The notes under the pieces: model-generated | The model's database searches: none | Seen by the model: the letters and a program-made list of their open reading frames with translations, nothing else | Told to the model about the DNA's origin: nothing | Origin: an uncultured Bacteroides sp. | GTDB taxonomy: Bacteria > Bacteroidota > Bacteroidia > Bacteroidales > Bacteroidaceae | NCBI GenBank assembly: GCA_900542985.1 | Contig: UQPQ01000008.1 | Location: 8,490-72,489 of the forward strand | Direction: 5' to 3' | Length of the DNA: 64,000 bases | Translations under genes and position numbers: made by a program | Shown here: positions 17,184-25,809 of the stretch, piece after piece | Layout of the letters: every line of letters begins with the position of its first letter | Position numbering within the stretch: the first letter of the stretch is position 1

Positions 17184-18500
17184 ATGATTGATACAACTAT
17201 ATTTCAGGATAAAAAAGCAGTCTATTATACTTTAGGCTGCAAATTGAATTTTGCTGAAACATCTTCTATCGGAAAAGCTTTAAAAGAAGCTGGAGTACGT
17301 ACCGTACGTAAAGGAGAGAAAGCAGATATTTGCGTAATCAATACTTGTTCGGTGACAGAGATGGCTGATAAGAAATGTCGCCAGGCTATTCACCGCCTGA
17401 CAAAGGAACACCCCAATGCTTTTGTGGTGGTAACTGGTTGCTATGCACAATTGAAACCAGGACAAGTAGCCGATATAGAAGGTGTGGATCTGGTGTTGGG
17501 AGCAGAACAGAAAGGTAATTTAATGGATTATCTTGGCGATTTGACTAAACATGAACATGGAACAGCTGTGACTACAGCTACCAAAGATATTCGTACTTTT
17601 GCACCTTCCTGTTCAAGAGGAGACCGTACACGTTATTTCCTGAAAGTACAAGATGGTTGTGATTACTTCTGTTCGTATTGTACAATTCCTTTTGCGCGTG
17701 GAAGAAGCCGCAATGGTAAAATTGCAGATTTGGTAGAACAGGCTCGTCAGGTAGCAGCCGAAGGAGGAAAGGAAATTGTATTGACTGGGGTCAATATTGG
17801 TGATTTTGGAAAATCTACGGGAGAGACTTTCTTCGATTTGGTGAAAGCATTGGATAAGGTAGAAGGAATTGAACGTTATCGTATTTCGTCCATTGAGCCT
17901 AACTTGCTGACGGATGAAATTATTGAATATGTATCGCGTTCCCGTCGTTTTATGCCACATTTCCATATTCCTTTGCAGTCGGGGTCGGACGAAGTCTTGA
18001 AATTGATGCGCCGTCGTTACGATACAGCTTTGTTTGCGTCGAAGATAGCAAAAATCAAGTCGCTGATGCCGGATGCTTTTATTGGAGTAGATGTCATCGT
18101 AGGAACAAGAGGTGAACTTCCTGAATATTTTGAACAGGCCTATGAATTTATAAAAGGATTGGATGTCACTCAGTTGCATGTGTTTAGCTATTCGGAGCGT
18201 CCTGGAACACAGGCTTTGAAGATAGACTATGTGGTATCTCCGGAAGATAAGCATGCACGTAGCCAGCGTCTTTTGTCCTTGTCGGAAGAAAAGACTCATG
18301 CTTTTTATGCTCGTCACATTGGTCGTGAAGCTACAGTGTTGATGGAAAAGTCGAAAGCCGGGGCTCCAATGCATGGCTTTACAGATAATTATATCAGAGT
18401 AGAGTTGGAACACGATGATGCGTTGGACAATCGTCTCGTTCGTGTTCGTTTGGGCGAATTCAATGAAGATGGAACATCTTTGAAGGGAACAATCCTATGA
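17184..18500 (+). CDS. mtaB: tRNA t6A37 methylthiotransferase MtaB
   Basis: A 438-residue methylthiotransferase of the radical SAM family. The N-terminal domain supplies three cysteines for one 4Fe-4S cluster (Cys19, Cys55, Cys86), and the radical SAM motif CDYFCSYC (Cys159, Cys163, Cys166) supplies the second. MtaB adds a methylthio group to N6-threonylcarbamoyladenosine at position 37 of tRNAs reading ANN codons. The start YYTLGCKLNFAE is typical of MtaB; MiaB and RimO have different N-terminal contexts. The gene overlaps the following glycosyltransferase gene by 4 nt (ATGA), implying translational coupling. Confidence 0.92.
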   Translation: MIDTTIFQDKKAVYYTLGCKLNFAETSSIGKALKEAGVRTVRKGEKADICVINTCSVTEMADKKCRQAIHRLTKEHPNAFVVVTGCYAQLKPGQVADIEGVDLVLGAEQKGNLMDYLGDLTKHEHGTAVTTATKDIRTFAPSCSRGDRTRYFLKVQDGCDYFCSYCTIPFARGRSRNGKIADLVEQARQVAAEGGKEIVLTGVNIGDFGKSTGETFFDLVKALDKVEGIERYRISSIEPNLLTDEIIEYVSRSRRFMPHFHIPLQSGSDEVLKLMRRRYDTALFASKIAKIKSLMPDAFIGVDVIVGTRGELPEYFEQAYEFIKGLDVTQLHVFSYSERPGTQALKIDYVVSPEDKHARSQRLLSLSEEKTHAFYARHIGREATVLMEKSKAGAPMHGFTDNYIRVELEHDDALDNRLVRVRLGEFNEDGTSLKGTIL

Positions 18501-19513
18501 CAAAAGTTGCAGTAGTCATATTAAATTGGAATGGAGCCGAAATGCTCCGTCGTTTTTTGCCTTCTGTGATAAGTGGTTCTCAAGCAGAAGGAGTGGAGAT
18601 TTATGTGGCTGATAATGCTTCCATCGATGATTCATGTCGTGTGATAGAAGAAGAATTCTCTAGTGTACGTCTTATTCGTCTGGATCGCAATTATGGTTTT
18701 GCCGATGGATATAATAAAGCTTTGTCGCAGATAGAAGCCTGCTATGCAGTACTTTTAAACAGCGATGTGGAAGTAACTCCAGATTGGCTATCTCCTCTTG
18801 TAAACTATCTTGATGCACATCCCGATGTGGCAGCCTGCCAACCTAAAATTTTGAGTTTCAGAGAAAAGAAAAAGTTTGAATATGCAGGTGCTTCGGGAGG
18901 ATTTCTCGATAAATATGGATACCCGTTTTGTCGTGGCCGTATTTTCGATGAAGTAGAAGAGGATAGAGGACAGTATGATTCGGTTTCTCCTGTTTTCTGG
19001 GCTACTGGTGCAGCTTTGTTTATCCGTTTATCTGTTTATCGTGAAGTAGGAGGGCTTGACGGACGTTTCTTTGCCCATATGGAAGAAATAGATTTATGCT
19101 GGCGTTTACGTAGTCGGGGGTATCAGATTTTCTGTATTCCATCCAGTACGGTATACCATGTAGGTGGAGCTACCTTAAAGAAAGAAAATCCGCGTAAAAC
19201 TTATCTTAATTTTCGCAATAATCTGCTGATGCTCTATAAGAATCTTCCTGTATCCGAACTGGATTCGGTGATGCGCGTTCGTATGTGCTTGGATTATTTG
19301 GCAATGATATTTTTCCTGTTGAAAAGAGACTGGAAAAATGCAAAAGCAGTGATGCAGGCCAGAAAAGATTTCATGAAGATGCGTCCTCAGTTTGAAGCAG
19401 ATCGTTGTGAAAACTTGAATAAGACTGTCGTAAAGAATATCCCAGAGCGCCGTATATTCAGTATTTTATGGCAGTCGAAGCTAAAGGGGAAGAAATTTTT
19501 CTCTGAATTGTAA
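18497..19513 (+). CDS. Family 2 glycosyltransferase
   Basis: A 338-residue GT2 glycosyltransferase of the rhamnosyltransferase-like group. It shows AVVILNWNG at the N-terminus, NYGFADGYN, the nucleotide-binding LLNSDVEV, and the acceptor-side motif with MEEIDLCWRLR and HVGGATL. There are no strong membrane helices at the N-terminus, so it probably acts on the cytoplasmic face of the membrane in lipid- or polysaccharide-linked glycan synthesis. Donor and acceptor cannot be predicted. It is coupled to mtaB by the ATGA overlap and ends at a long hairpin. Confidence 0.9.
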   Translation: MTKVAVVILNWNGAEMLRRFLPSVISGSQAEGVEIYVADNASIDDSCRVIEEEFSSVRLIRLDRNYGFADGYNKALSQIEACYAVLLNSDVEVTPDWLSPLVNYLDAHPDVAACQPKILSFREKKKFEYAGASGGFLDKYGYPFCRGRIFDEVEEDRGQYDSVSPVFWATGAALFIRLSVYREVGGLDGRFFAHMEEIDLCWRLRSRGYQIFCIPSSTVYHVGGATLKKENPRKTYLNFRNNLLMLYKNLPVSELDSVMRVRMCLDYLAMIFFLLKRDWKNAKAVMQARKDFMKMRPQFEADRCENLNKTVVKNIPERRIFSILWQSKLKGKKFFSEL

Positions 19514-19557
19514 TGTTGTCTTCATATTGTCATATATACTTTGCTGTTAAGCATATA

Positions 19558-19607
19558 TTATCTGTTGGTAAATAAATTTCATTCGGAAATTATTTATCAA
19601 CAGATAA
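19558..19607 (+). terminator. Long hairpin after the glycosyltransferase gene
   Basis: Arms of about 22 nt (TTATCTGTTGGTAAATAAAT and its near complement) flank a 5-nt loop ATTCG, with one bulge and one mismatch. The following sequence is only moderately T-rich, so termination is likely but not certain. Confidence 0.6.
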
Positions 19608-19730
19608 ATCTCTATAACTTTATCCTTTGAAAGCGTATAGCCTTACTAATTTAAGTTTTGCAATAGACTCGTTCTGATTGCATTACTATTCATTACATCT
19701 TTATTTTTACACAAATTAAAAACAAGCAAA

Positions 19731-21374
19731 ATGAACAACACATTCAAGAAACTGGCAAGTCTGTTTTTTATGCTTCTTGCTGTGGGTTATATTTGTGCAC
19801 AAAATTATAAGCCGACAATAAGATTTGCCGTTATAGCTGATAGAACGGGAGGTGAACAAAAAGGAATTTTCGAGCAAACACTGAAACAGGCACAGACATT
19901 ATCGCCCGATTTTATGATTAGTATCGGTGATGTGATAGAAGGATATACAACCGATATGCAATATCTCAATGATATGTGGGATGAGTTTGAAGGTATAAAA
20001 AGCCAGATAAAAGCTCCTTTTTATTCAGTACCCGGAAATCACGATTGTACCAATGACATTATGGTTCAAGAGTGGATGAAGCGTTGGGGATATATGTATA
20101 AGTACATGTACGTAGACGGTCATTTGTTTTGGTTGCTTAATACGGAAGAAAATGGAGATCTTTCTGCAGAGCAAATCGCTTATTTTGAAAAGTCATTGGA
20201 AAACTTTCCGAGAGATAAGTGGGTTTATATATTCATGCATAGACCTTTGTGGAAAGAAAATCGTGCCAATGGGTACACGAAACTGAAAAAGGCTTTGAAA
20301 GACCGCAAGAATGTAGTTGTATTTTCAGGGCACGAACATTATTATCTGAAAAATACCGTTGAAGGTATAGACCATTATATTGTAGCAACTTCGGGAGGAG
20401 GAAATAGTCTGCGTAGCAATAATCTCGGAGAATTTCATCATTTTTTCTTCGTTACAGTAACCGATGATGGACCTGTTGTTTCGAATGTGCTGTACGACGG
20501 TATCATATCGGATAGTATTGTAAACGAACAGAATGAGGAAACAGTCTCAGCATTGCGAAGTGATGGATGGGTAAATGTACACCCTGTTTTTCTTGAAACC
20601 GGTTGCGAAGATTCGGTGTCTGTAAACATTGATGCTTTCTGCAATACCGAAGTACCTTTAAAACTGGAATTGCTTTTTGAGTCCTCTGATTCGTTGCAGT
20701 TTGCAAACGATACTATTGTCAAAGAAGTGAGTAAAGGAAATAATCGTATAGTGCAGACTTTGTACAATCCTTATGGGCTTGATCTGGTTGACTGCTCACC
20801 GATATTCTTTAATTTGAGAATACAGTCTGAGAAAGAAGGAGTATCTACAGATTTCACAAAGAAATGCTTAATTGAGAAAAAACATATCTGTAGTACACGG
20901 GAAAATTGGGTAAATGCTTATCCTTATTATGTAGACGAAGACTGGGACTGGAGCGGAGTAGAAGACGGAAGCTTTGACTTTTCTGTTTCACAGGATAAAA
21001 AACATATTATAGTGAAATATAAATTGACAGACGATGTGGTTAATAGTTTGTCTACTCCGCAGGAAGTACAGGACAAAATATTTATAGAACTGATTTCGGG
21101 TAAAACTGCAAATAGATATACCCGATTGGTGGTAGTAGGCGATTGTGTTTATACGGAAGACTATCGTTCTACCGGTATCAAGCAGACAGAACAGGATGGA
21201 GTCGTTACAGTTTTTATACCTAAGGCAAGATACGGAATAAAAGACAGTTTCTATTTCAATTTAGGATTCCTCGACCATGATGATGTGCGTAATCTTGATC
21301 CTTCTGTTATTTGGTGGAGACCTATGCTTAAAGATACTTCCAACCCACAGTTTGGAAAATTTTATCTTCAGTAA
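19731..21374 (+). CDS. Secreted metallophosphoesterase with unknown C-terminal region
   Basis: A 547-residue exported protein with an N-terminal signal ending around CAQ (residue 24). A calcineurin-like phosphoesterase domain covers about residues 30-240: VIADRTGG, SIGDVIEG, VPGNHD, MHRPLW and FSGHEHYY are visible. The remaining ~300 residues contain many beta-strand-like and acidic segments and I recognise no domain in them; near the end is a VIWWRP sequence reminiscent of sugar- or surface-binding modules. It may dephosphorylate extracellular phosphoesters. It stands alone, with a possible terminator hairpin just after the stop. Confidence 0.83.
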   Translation: MNNTFKKLASLFFMLLAVGYICAQNYKPTIRFAVIADRTGGEQKGIFEQTLKQAQTLSPDFMISIGDVIEGYTTDMQYLNDMWDEFEGIKSQIKAPFYSVPGNHDCTNDIMVQEWMKRWGYMYKYMYVDGHLFWLLNTEENGDLSAEQIAYFEKSLENFPRDKWVYIFMHRPLWKENRANGYTKLKKALKDRKNVVVFSGHEHYYLKNTVEGIDHYIVATSGGGNSLRSNNLGEFHHFFFVTVTDDGPVVSNVLYDGIISDSIVNEQNEETVSALRSDGWVNVHPVFLETGCEDSVSVNIDAFCNTEVPLKLELLFESSDSLQFANDTIVKEVSKGNNRIVQTLYNPYGLDLVDCSPIFFNLRIQSEKEGVSTDFTKKCLIEKKHICSTRENWVNAYPYYVDEDWDWSGVEDGSFDFSVSQDKKHIIVKYKLTDDVVNSLSTPQEVQDKIFIELISGKTANRYTRLVVVGDCVYTEDYRSTGIKQTEQDGVVTVFIPKARYGIKDSFYFNLGFLDHDDVRNLDPSVIWWRPMLKDTSNPQFGKFYLQ

Positions 21375-21589
21375 AACAAAATACCATTGGTTTTGTATCT
21401 TTTCCGATTGGTCTATGATTTTTTATTTCATTCCGAAGGGGGCATACAGTATTAATCTGTCTGCTCTCTTGGGGCAGAGAAGTCTTTGCTTGTATTCAAA
21501 AGTGAGAAATGTTGATTCTCAGTAATTTTCACTAAGTTTAAAGGAGTTTAAAAAGGAAAGACAGTAAAGGTCAAATGGAAAAAATAATG

Positions 21590-21597
21590 TAATTTTG
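21590..21597 (+). promoter_or_regulatory. -7 box of the YczE/YitT-type gene
   Basis: TAATTTTG fits the consensus 23 nt before the ATG; no -33 TTTG is visible. Confidence 0.45.
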
Positions 21598-21620
21598 CGC
21601 GAGAAAATTTATATAGCGAT

Positions 21621-22295
21621 ATGGAGAAAGAAAGTCTTTTGAAAAGATATTTAATTTTTATTGTAGGTTTATATTTTCTGGCACTGGGAATCACACTAAT
21701 TGTTCATTCTACTCTTGGAACGACCCCTATCTCGAGTATGAATTATGTATTAAGTATTAATACTTCCTTTTCGTTGGGAACTTGGACTTTTGTTGTGAAT
21801 CTGATAATGATTCTTATTCAGCTATGGCTTACTCAAGGGCGGTATGGTACACGAAAAGATACAATAGAAATCTTGTTGCAGATTCCTTTTTCATTTATAT
21901 TCTCTGCTTTTATCGATTTGAACATGTGGTTCATTCAGAATTTGGTTCCTGCCAATTATGGAATGGCAATGGGAATATTGCTTGTTGGTTGTTTGATTCA
22001 ATCGGTAGGAGTTGTATTGGAAATCAAGCCAAGAGTGGCCATGATGAGTGCAGAAGGACTTGTGAAATACATAGCCCGTCGTTGTCATAAAGATTTTGGG
22101 AATATAAAAGTTTACGTAGATGTGTCGTTGGTGTGCATGGCCGTTCTTATTTCTTTAGCATTTACAATGCGCATAGAAGGGGTTCGTGAGGGTTCTGTTA
22201 TTGCTGCCTGTATCACAGGCTATATTGTTAAGTTCTTGAATTATCATGTAATGACACGTAAGATGTTATATCGTCTTATTCCAGTCAGACATTGA
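21621..22295 (+). CDS. YczE/YyaS/YitT-type integral membrane protein
   Basis: A 224-residue membrane protein with about five hydrophobic helices. The sequence around STLGTTPISSMNYVLS and the overall pattern resemble the YczE/YyaS/YitT group (DUF6198-like). The biochemical role of this group is not settled; some relatives lie beside transporters or regulators. It has its own promoter box and is followed by the first tandem-repeat array and a terminator shared with the convergent symporter gene. Confidence 0.78.
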   Translation: MEKESLLKRYLIFIVGLYFLALGITLIVHSTLGTTPISSMNYVLSINTSFSLGTWTFVVNLIMILIQLWLTQGRYGTRKDTIEILLQIPFSFIFSAFIDLNMWFIQNLVPANYGMAMGILLVGCLIQSVGVVLEIKPRVAMMSAEGLVKYIARRCHKDFGNIKVYVDVSLVCMAVLISLAFTMRIEGVREGSVIAACITGYIVKFLNYHVMTRKMLYRLIPVRH

Positions 22296-22299
22296 TAGA

Positions 22300-22383
22300 T
22301 ATAAATTGTCGTCGTTGATTGTATAGCCGTCATTGTCGGCTGTGCAGCCAACGTTGACGAACGTGCAGCCGACGTCGTCGGTT
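22300..22383. repeat. 21-bp tandem repeat array A
   Basis: Three imperfect 21-bp units at 22321-22341, 22342-22362 and 22363-22383, and a weaker one at 22300-22320. Units 1-3 share the core AGCC(A/G)ACGTnGnCG. The array is homologous to array B at 41458-41541: both contain CGTCGTTGATT followed by two bases and ATAGCCG. It lies in the gap between two convergent genes. Confidence 0.85.
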
Positions 22384-22491
22384 TGAATAAACGAATAGAA
22401 TCGTAAATTTATATCTTTGGTAGCAGGAATGTTATTTTATAGTGAGTGGAGTGAGAATAAACTTTGGTTATTTAAGCTGAAATAAAAACGA

Positions 22492-22524
22492 AAGACCGCC
22501 TCAAAAAGAATTTGAGATGGTCTT
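22492..22524. terminator. Terminator between convergent genes
   Basis: AAGACCGCCTCAAA (22492-22505) and TTTGAGATGGTCTT (22511-22524) pair with two wobble positions and a 5-nt loop. T-rich sequence follows on the plus strand. Confidence 0.75.
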
Positions 22525-22556
22525 ATTGTTATAATATGCAATCTTTTGAGTTTGTG

Positions 22557-23903
22557 TTAATCTTCGGCATATTCGTCCAGTCTATTATTCCACAGGTATT
22601 TTCTGGTTTCCTTTACAGCAATTCCCGAAAGAAGTAACAATGAAATCAGGTTGGGTACAGCCATTAAGGCATTGACGATATCGGCAAAGTTCCATACCAA
22701 AGAGAGATTCAATACACTTCCTGCATAAATCATAATAATCCATACCAGCCTATATGCAATCATTGTTTTTCTACCTCCAAGATATTCTATGGCCTTTTGT
22801 GAATAGTATGACCAACCTAATATTGTACTGAAAGCAAAAGTGACGATACCAAAAGATAAAATTGGGGTGCCGATATATGGAATCTTGGAGAAAGCCATTT
22901 TGGTAAGAGCCGCATCACAAGAACTGTCTATATCTGGGTGTGCCAATATACTGCTTACAAGCACTATACCCGTCAGTGCACAGATGACAACTGTATCCCA
23001 AAAGGTACCGGTCGATGAAACTAAGGCCTGACGTACCGGATTTCTGGTTTGGGCAGCGGCAGCTACAATAGGTGCAGAGCCTAATCCTGATTCATTGGAA
23101 AACAGGCCGCGTGCTATGCCGTAGCGTGCTGCTATCATGATGGTACTTCCTACAAAGCCGCTCCCTGCCGCTTGAGTAGAAAAAGCTGAGTTGAATATCA
23201 GATTGATGGCATCGGCTACATAGGCTCTGTTGATGAATAATATGTAGAAGCATCCTAATACGTATAGTACAGCCATAAAAGGAACCAAAGCTGTACATAC
23301 TCTGGCTATACTTTTCACTCCTCCGATTACAACCAGAGCCGTGAGGAGGCTCATTACTATTCCGCTTAGATGGGGAGAGATACCGTACGATTCGTTTAGT
23401 AGCAGGGATATGGAATTAGCCTGTACCGTATTGCCAATACCAAAGGCTGCAAGAGATGTAAAAATACAAAAGATAATTCCCATCCATTTCAGTCCTAATC
23501 CTTTTTCAAGGGCATACATAGGTCCTCCAATCATTTCTCCTGAAGCATTCTTCGTTCTGTATTTTACAGCAATCAAAGCTTCGGCATATTTGGTCGATAT
23601 ACCCAGTATTCCCGTAAGCCAGCACCAGAATACGGCACCCGGACCGCCTAAAGCTACAGCTGTGGCTACACCAATGATATTGCCGGTTCCTATGGTGGCC
23701 GCCAGCGATGTGGCCAATGCACCAAACTGGCTGACGTCTCCGCTTGCATTTTTATCACTGTTGAAGGATAGTTTTATTGCCTTCAATAAATACAGTTGCG
23801 GAAATCTTAATTTTATCGTTAAAAATAAATGTGTACCCAGCAGCATGATAATCATTGGCCATCCCCATACCAATGAACTGATCTCTTTAAACAACTCTAC
23901 CAT
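22557..23903 (-). CDS. Sodium:amino acid (alanine) symporter, AGCS family
   Basis: A 448-residue transporter of the alanine/glycine:cation symporter family with about 10-11 membrane helices. Family sequence includes GALATSLAATIGTGNIIGVA, GPGAVFWCWLTGILGISTKYAE-type signature, GGPMYALEKG and the C-terminal half with SNESGLGSAPI. It imports alanine or glycine with sodium across the inner membrane. The exact amino acid cannot be read from the sequence. Single gene with its own promoter box; no glycine riboswitch is seen upstream. Confidence 0.93.
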   Translation of the reverse strand: MVELFKEISSLVWGWPMIIMLLGTHLFLTIKLRFPQLYLLKAIKLSFNSDKNASGDVSQFGALATSLAATIGTGNIIGVATAVALGGPGAVFWCWLTGILGISTKYAEALIAVKYRTKNASGEMIGGPMYALEKGLGLKWMGIIFCIFTSLAAFGIGNTVQANSISLLLNESYGISPHLSGIVMSLLTALVVIGGVKSIARVCTALVPFMAVLYVLGCFYILFINRAYVADAINLIFNSAFSTQAAGSGFVGSTIMIAARYGIARGLFSNESGLGSAPIVAAAAQTRNPVRQALVSSTGTFWDTVVICALTGIVLVSSILAHPDIDSSCDAALTKMAFSKIPYIGTPILSFGIVTFAFSTILGWSYYSQKAIEYLGGRKTMIAYRLVWIIMIYAGSVLNLSLVWNFADIVNALMAVPNLISLLLLSGIAVKETRKYLWNNRLDEYAED

Positions 23904-23935
23904 ATTGAAAAGATATTATGTGTATTCTTGGGTTG

Positions 23936-23943
23936 CAAAAATA
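23936..23943 (-). promoter_or_regulatory. -7 box of the symporter gene
   Basis: TATTTTTG on the minus strand, 32 nt before the start codon; a TTGG about 18 nt upstream could serve as -33. Confidence 0.5.
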
Positions 23944-24093
23944 ACAAATAATTATATTAAACCAATATTTTATGTATGATTTGATGTTTTATATGATAAA
24001 TTTGTGTTGATATGTATTTTATATGCTGTAAAATGTTTCTTTATGTTATTTATATTCTCCGTGTGCTGGCATAAGGGCTTACTGTATAAAGAA

Positions 24094-24136
24094 CTGCCCG
24101 ATTATTGTTTTCACAATAACCGGGCAGCCTTTTTTG
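24094..24136 (-). terminator. Terminator of miaA
   Basis: CTGCCCGATTATTGT (24094-24108) and ACAATAACCGGGCAG (24113-24127) form a 15-bp stem with one wobble and a 4-nt loop. T-rich flanks on both strands make it potentially bidirectional. Confidence 0.85.
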
Positions 24137-24157
24137 TGATGGTTATCAAGGTGGGTT

Positions 24158-25069
24158 TTATTCTTTTTTCAAACACTCTGAAATATATTTTAGAATTTCT
24201 TCTTGCTGATCGGGATGGAACCAGGTTATTTCTTCGTCTCTTTTAAACCACGTTACCTGTTTGCGCGAGTAAATACGCGAATTCTGTTTTATTTTTTCGA
24301 TAGCAAAGGGCAATTCCCATTGTCCGTCCAGATAGTTGAATAATTCTTTGTATCCTACGGTGTTAAGCGAATTTAATTGTCGGTAGGGGTATACGCTACG
24401 CGCTTCTTCCAGTAACCCTTCTTCCATCATTATGTCTACGCGCTTATTGATTCGCTCGTACAGTTCTTCTCTGTCTCGTTTCAATCCTATTTTTATGATG
24501 CGGAATGGACGTTCTTTTGTGGTACGTGTACGGAAGGAGGTATATGTCTTTCCGGTCATATAACATATTTCGAGGGCATGGATCACTCGCTTGGGATTCT
24601 TTAAATCTACGATGTTGTAGTATTCCGGATCCAGCAGCTTCAATTCTGCACAAAGCCTTTCCAGTCCTTCGGTTTCGTACCGCTGAATCATTAATTCACG
24701 TGTCTCTTTGTCTACGGTCGGAATGTCGTCTATTCCTTTGCATACGGCATCTACGTACATCATAGAACCTCCGGTCATTACCACTACCGGATTGGTTTGG
24801 AAAAGGTGTTCCAGTGTTTTCAGCACTTCTGTTTCATATTGTGCTGCACTGTAATAGTCGGTCAGTTTCAGTGTCCCGACGAAATAGTGGGGAACGCGCT
24901 TCAATTGTTCCGGAGTAGGGGCGGCAGTACCAATCTTTAAATCAGCATAAAGTTGACGGGAGTCTGCCGAAATGATGGAGGTATGATATGCTTCGGCAAT
25001 AGAAAGGCTGAGTTCTGTCTTTCCAATTCCTGTAGGGCCGATAATTACAATGAGAGTCGGTTTATTCAT
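24158..25069 (-). CDS. miaA: tRNA dimethylallyltransferase
   Basis: A 303-residue isopentenyltransferase that adds a dimethylallyl group to N6 of A37 in tRNAs reading UNN codons. The P-loop GPTGIGKT is at 11-18, followed by [16 protein letters not shown], and later [13 protein letters not shown] and the typical C-terminal [14 protein letters not shown] and [12 protein letters not shown]. The ATG at 25069 is preferred to a TTG nine codons upstream. It lies downstream of the lipid A genes but is separated by two hairpins, so it may have a separate transcript. Bacteroides genomes often have a second MiaA. Confidence 0.93.
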   Translation of the reverse strand: MNKPTLIVIIGPTGIGKTELSLSIAEAYHTSIISADSRQLYADLKIGTAAPTPEQLKRVPHYFVGTLKLTDYYSAAQYETEVLKTLEHLFQTNPVVVMTGGSMMYVDAVCKGIDDIPTVDKETRELMIQRYETEGLERLCAELKLLDPEYYNIVDLKNPKRVIHALEICYMTGKTYTSFRTRTTKERPFRIIKIGLKRDREELYERINKRVDIMMEEGLLEEARSVYPYRQLNSLNTVGYKELFNYLDGQWELPFAIEKIKQNSRIYSRKQVTWFKRDEEITWFHPDQQEEILKYISECLKKE

Positions 25070-25099
25070 CTGAAAAGCGTATTGGAATTGATTCAAATA

Positions 25100-25153
25100 A
25101 AGCGAATAATCTTGTAATAAATCCTCTAAAGATGTTTACAAGACTATTCGCTT
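25100..25153. terminator. Hairpin between the pRiA4b-like gene and miaA
   Basis: AAGCGAATAATCTTGTAA (25100-25117) pairs with TTACAAGACTATTCGCTT (25136-25153), one mismatch, 18-nt loop. It lacks a strong T-run. Confidence 0.5.
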
Positions 25154-25157
25154 GATT

Positions 25158-25191
25158 AAGCCGGAATGTATTAGATGAATATATCCGGCTT
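25158..25191 (-). terminator. Second hairpin downstream of the pRiA4b-like gene
   Basis: AAGCCGGA (25158-25165) pairs with TCCGGCTT (25184-25191). With the hairpin above it separates the lipid A operon from miaA. Confidence 0.5.
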
Positions 25192-25212
25192 TATAGGTAA
25201 GACGGTTGTTTC

Positions 25213-25767
25213 TTAATATCTGTCTTCGTCGTAAGGATTTCCTCCTCCTCCCATATCAAAACCTTCCGGGTCGAAATCTTCCATATCAAATTCCTGATCG
25301 CCGTAGAAGTTTTCATCCAAATCGAGTGCAGCATTGGTGTTCATCTGCTGGTCGAAGTCGATTGTCTGTGCAGGAGGCATTCCTTCTTTTCTGGAGCAAA
25401 CAGCCTTATCCAAGTCCTTTCCTGTGATAATTTCGGACAATTCGATAAAGAATACACGTTCGGACAGCGGATCGAATACATACAGCATTTTCTGCTTTTC
25501 TTCTTCCAGGAGTTCGCTCAAACGAGTTTCACGCATGATATAAGTGTCTTCTTCCGAACTTCCTCCTCCCATGTCTTCCAGTGTAATTTCTGTTTGTTTT
25601 TCCCAGTCATCATCACAGACAAAGAAAGAAGTCATCTGGTCGTCTTTGTAACCAGTACATTCCAGAATAGCTTCATGCAGTTCGTAAAATGAAGCATCAG
25701 AGTCGATTTTGATTTCTCTTAAGAAATCATCAACTTCATCGGATATGATTCTAAATTTATATACCAT
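25213..25767 (-). CDS. pRiA4b ORF-3-like protein
   Basis: A 184-residue acidic protein of the pRiA4b ORF-3 family (also annotated as IS1096 passenger TnpR-like). The N-terminal part (VYKFRIISDEVDDFLREIKI, SFYELHEAILECTGY, DQMTSFFVCDDDWE-like) is the conserved domain; the last ~60 residues are rich in Asp, Glu, Gly and Phe. Its function is unknown and, despite the family name, no transposase or terminal repeats lie nearby. It follows lpxA after 42 nt, and this position after the lipid A genes suggests co-transcription. Confidence 0.8.
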   Translation of the reverse strand: MVYKFRIISDEVDDFLREIKIDSDASFYELHEAILECTGYKDDQMTSFFVCDDDWEKQTEITLEDMGGGSSEEDTYIMRETRLSELLEEEKQKMLYVFDPLSERVFFIELSEIITGKDLDKAVCSRKEGMPPAQTIDFDQQMNTNAALDLDENFYGDQEFDMEDFDPEGFDMGGGGNPYDEDRY

Positions 25768-25809
25768 CTTTTTTACTTTGTTTGATGTAGTAAAGATATA
25801 AAAATCTTT

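Noticed and set aside
22300..22383. CRISPR array
   Set aside because: The 21-bp units follow each other directly without spacers, are imperfect, and no cas genes are in the window. The same holds for the arrays at 41458-41541 and 53411-53498.
23904..24157. Glycine or other riboswitch before the symporter gene
   Set aside because: The upstream region is short and AT-rich, without aptamer-like stems; only a promoter box and the miaA terminator were found.
25213..25767. Mobile element because of the name IS1096 passenger / pRiA4b ORF-3
   Set aside because: No transposase, terminal inverted repeat or target duplication is visible, and the gene sits regularly within the lipid A region; the name reflects a distant homologue.
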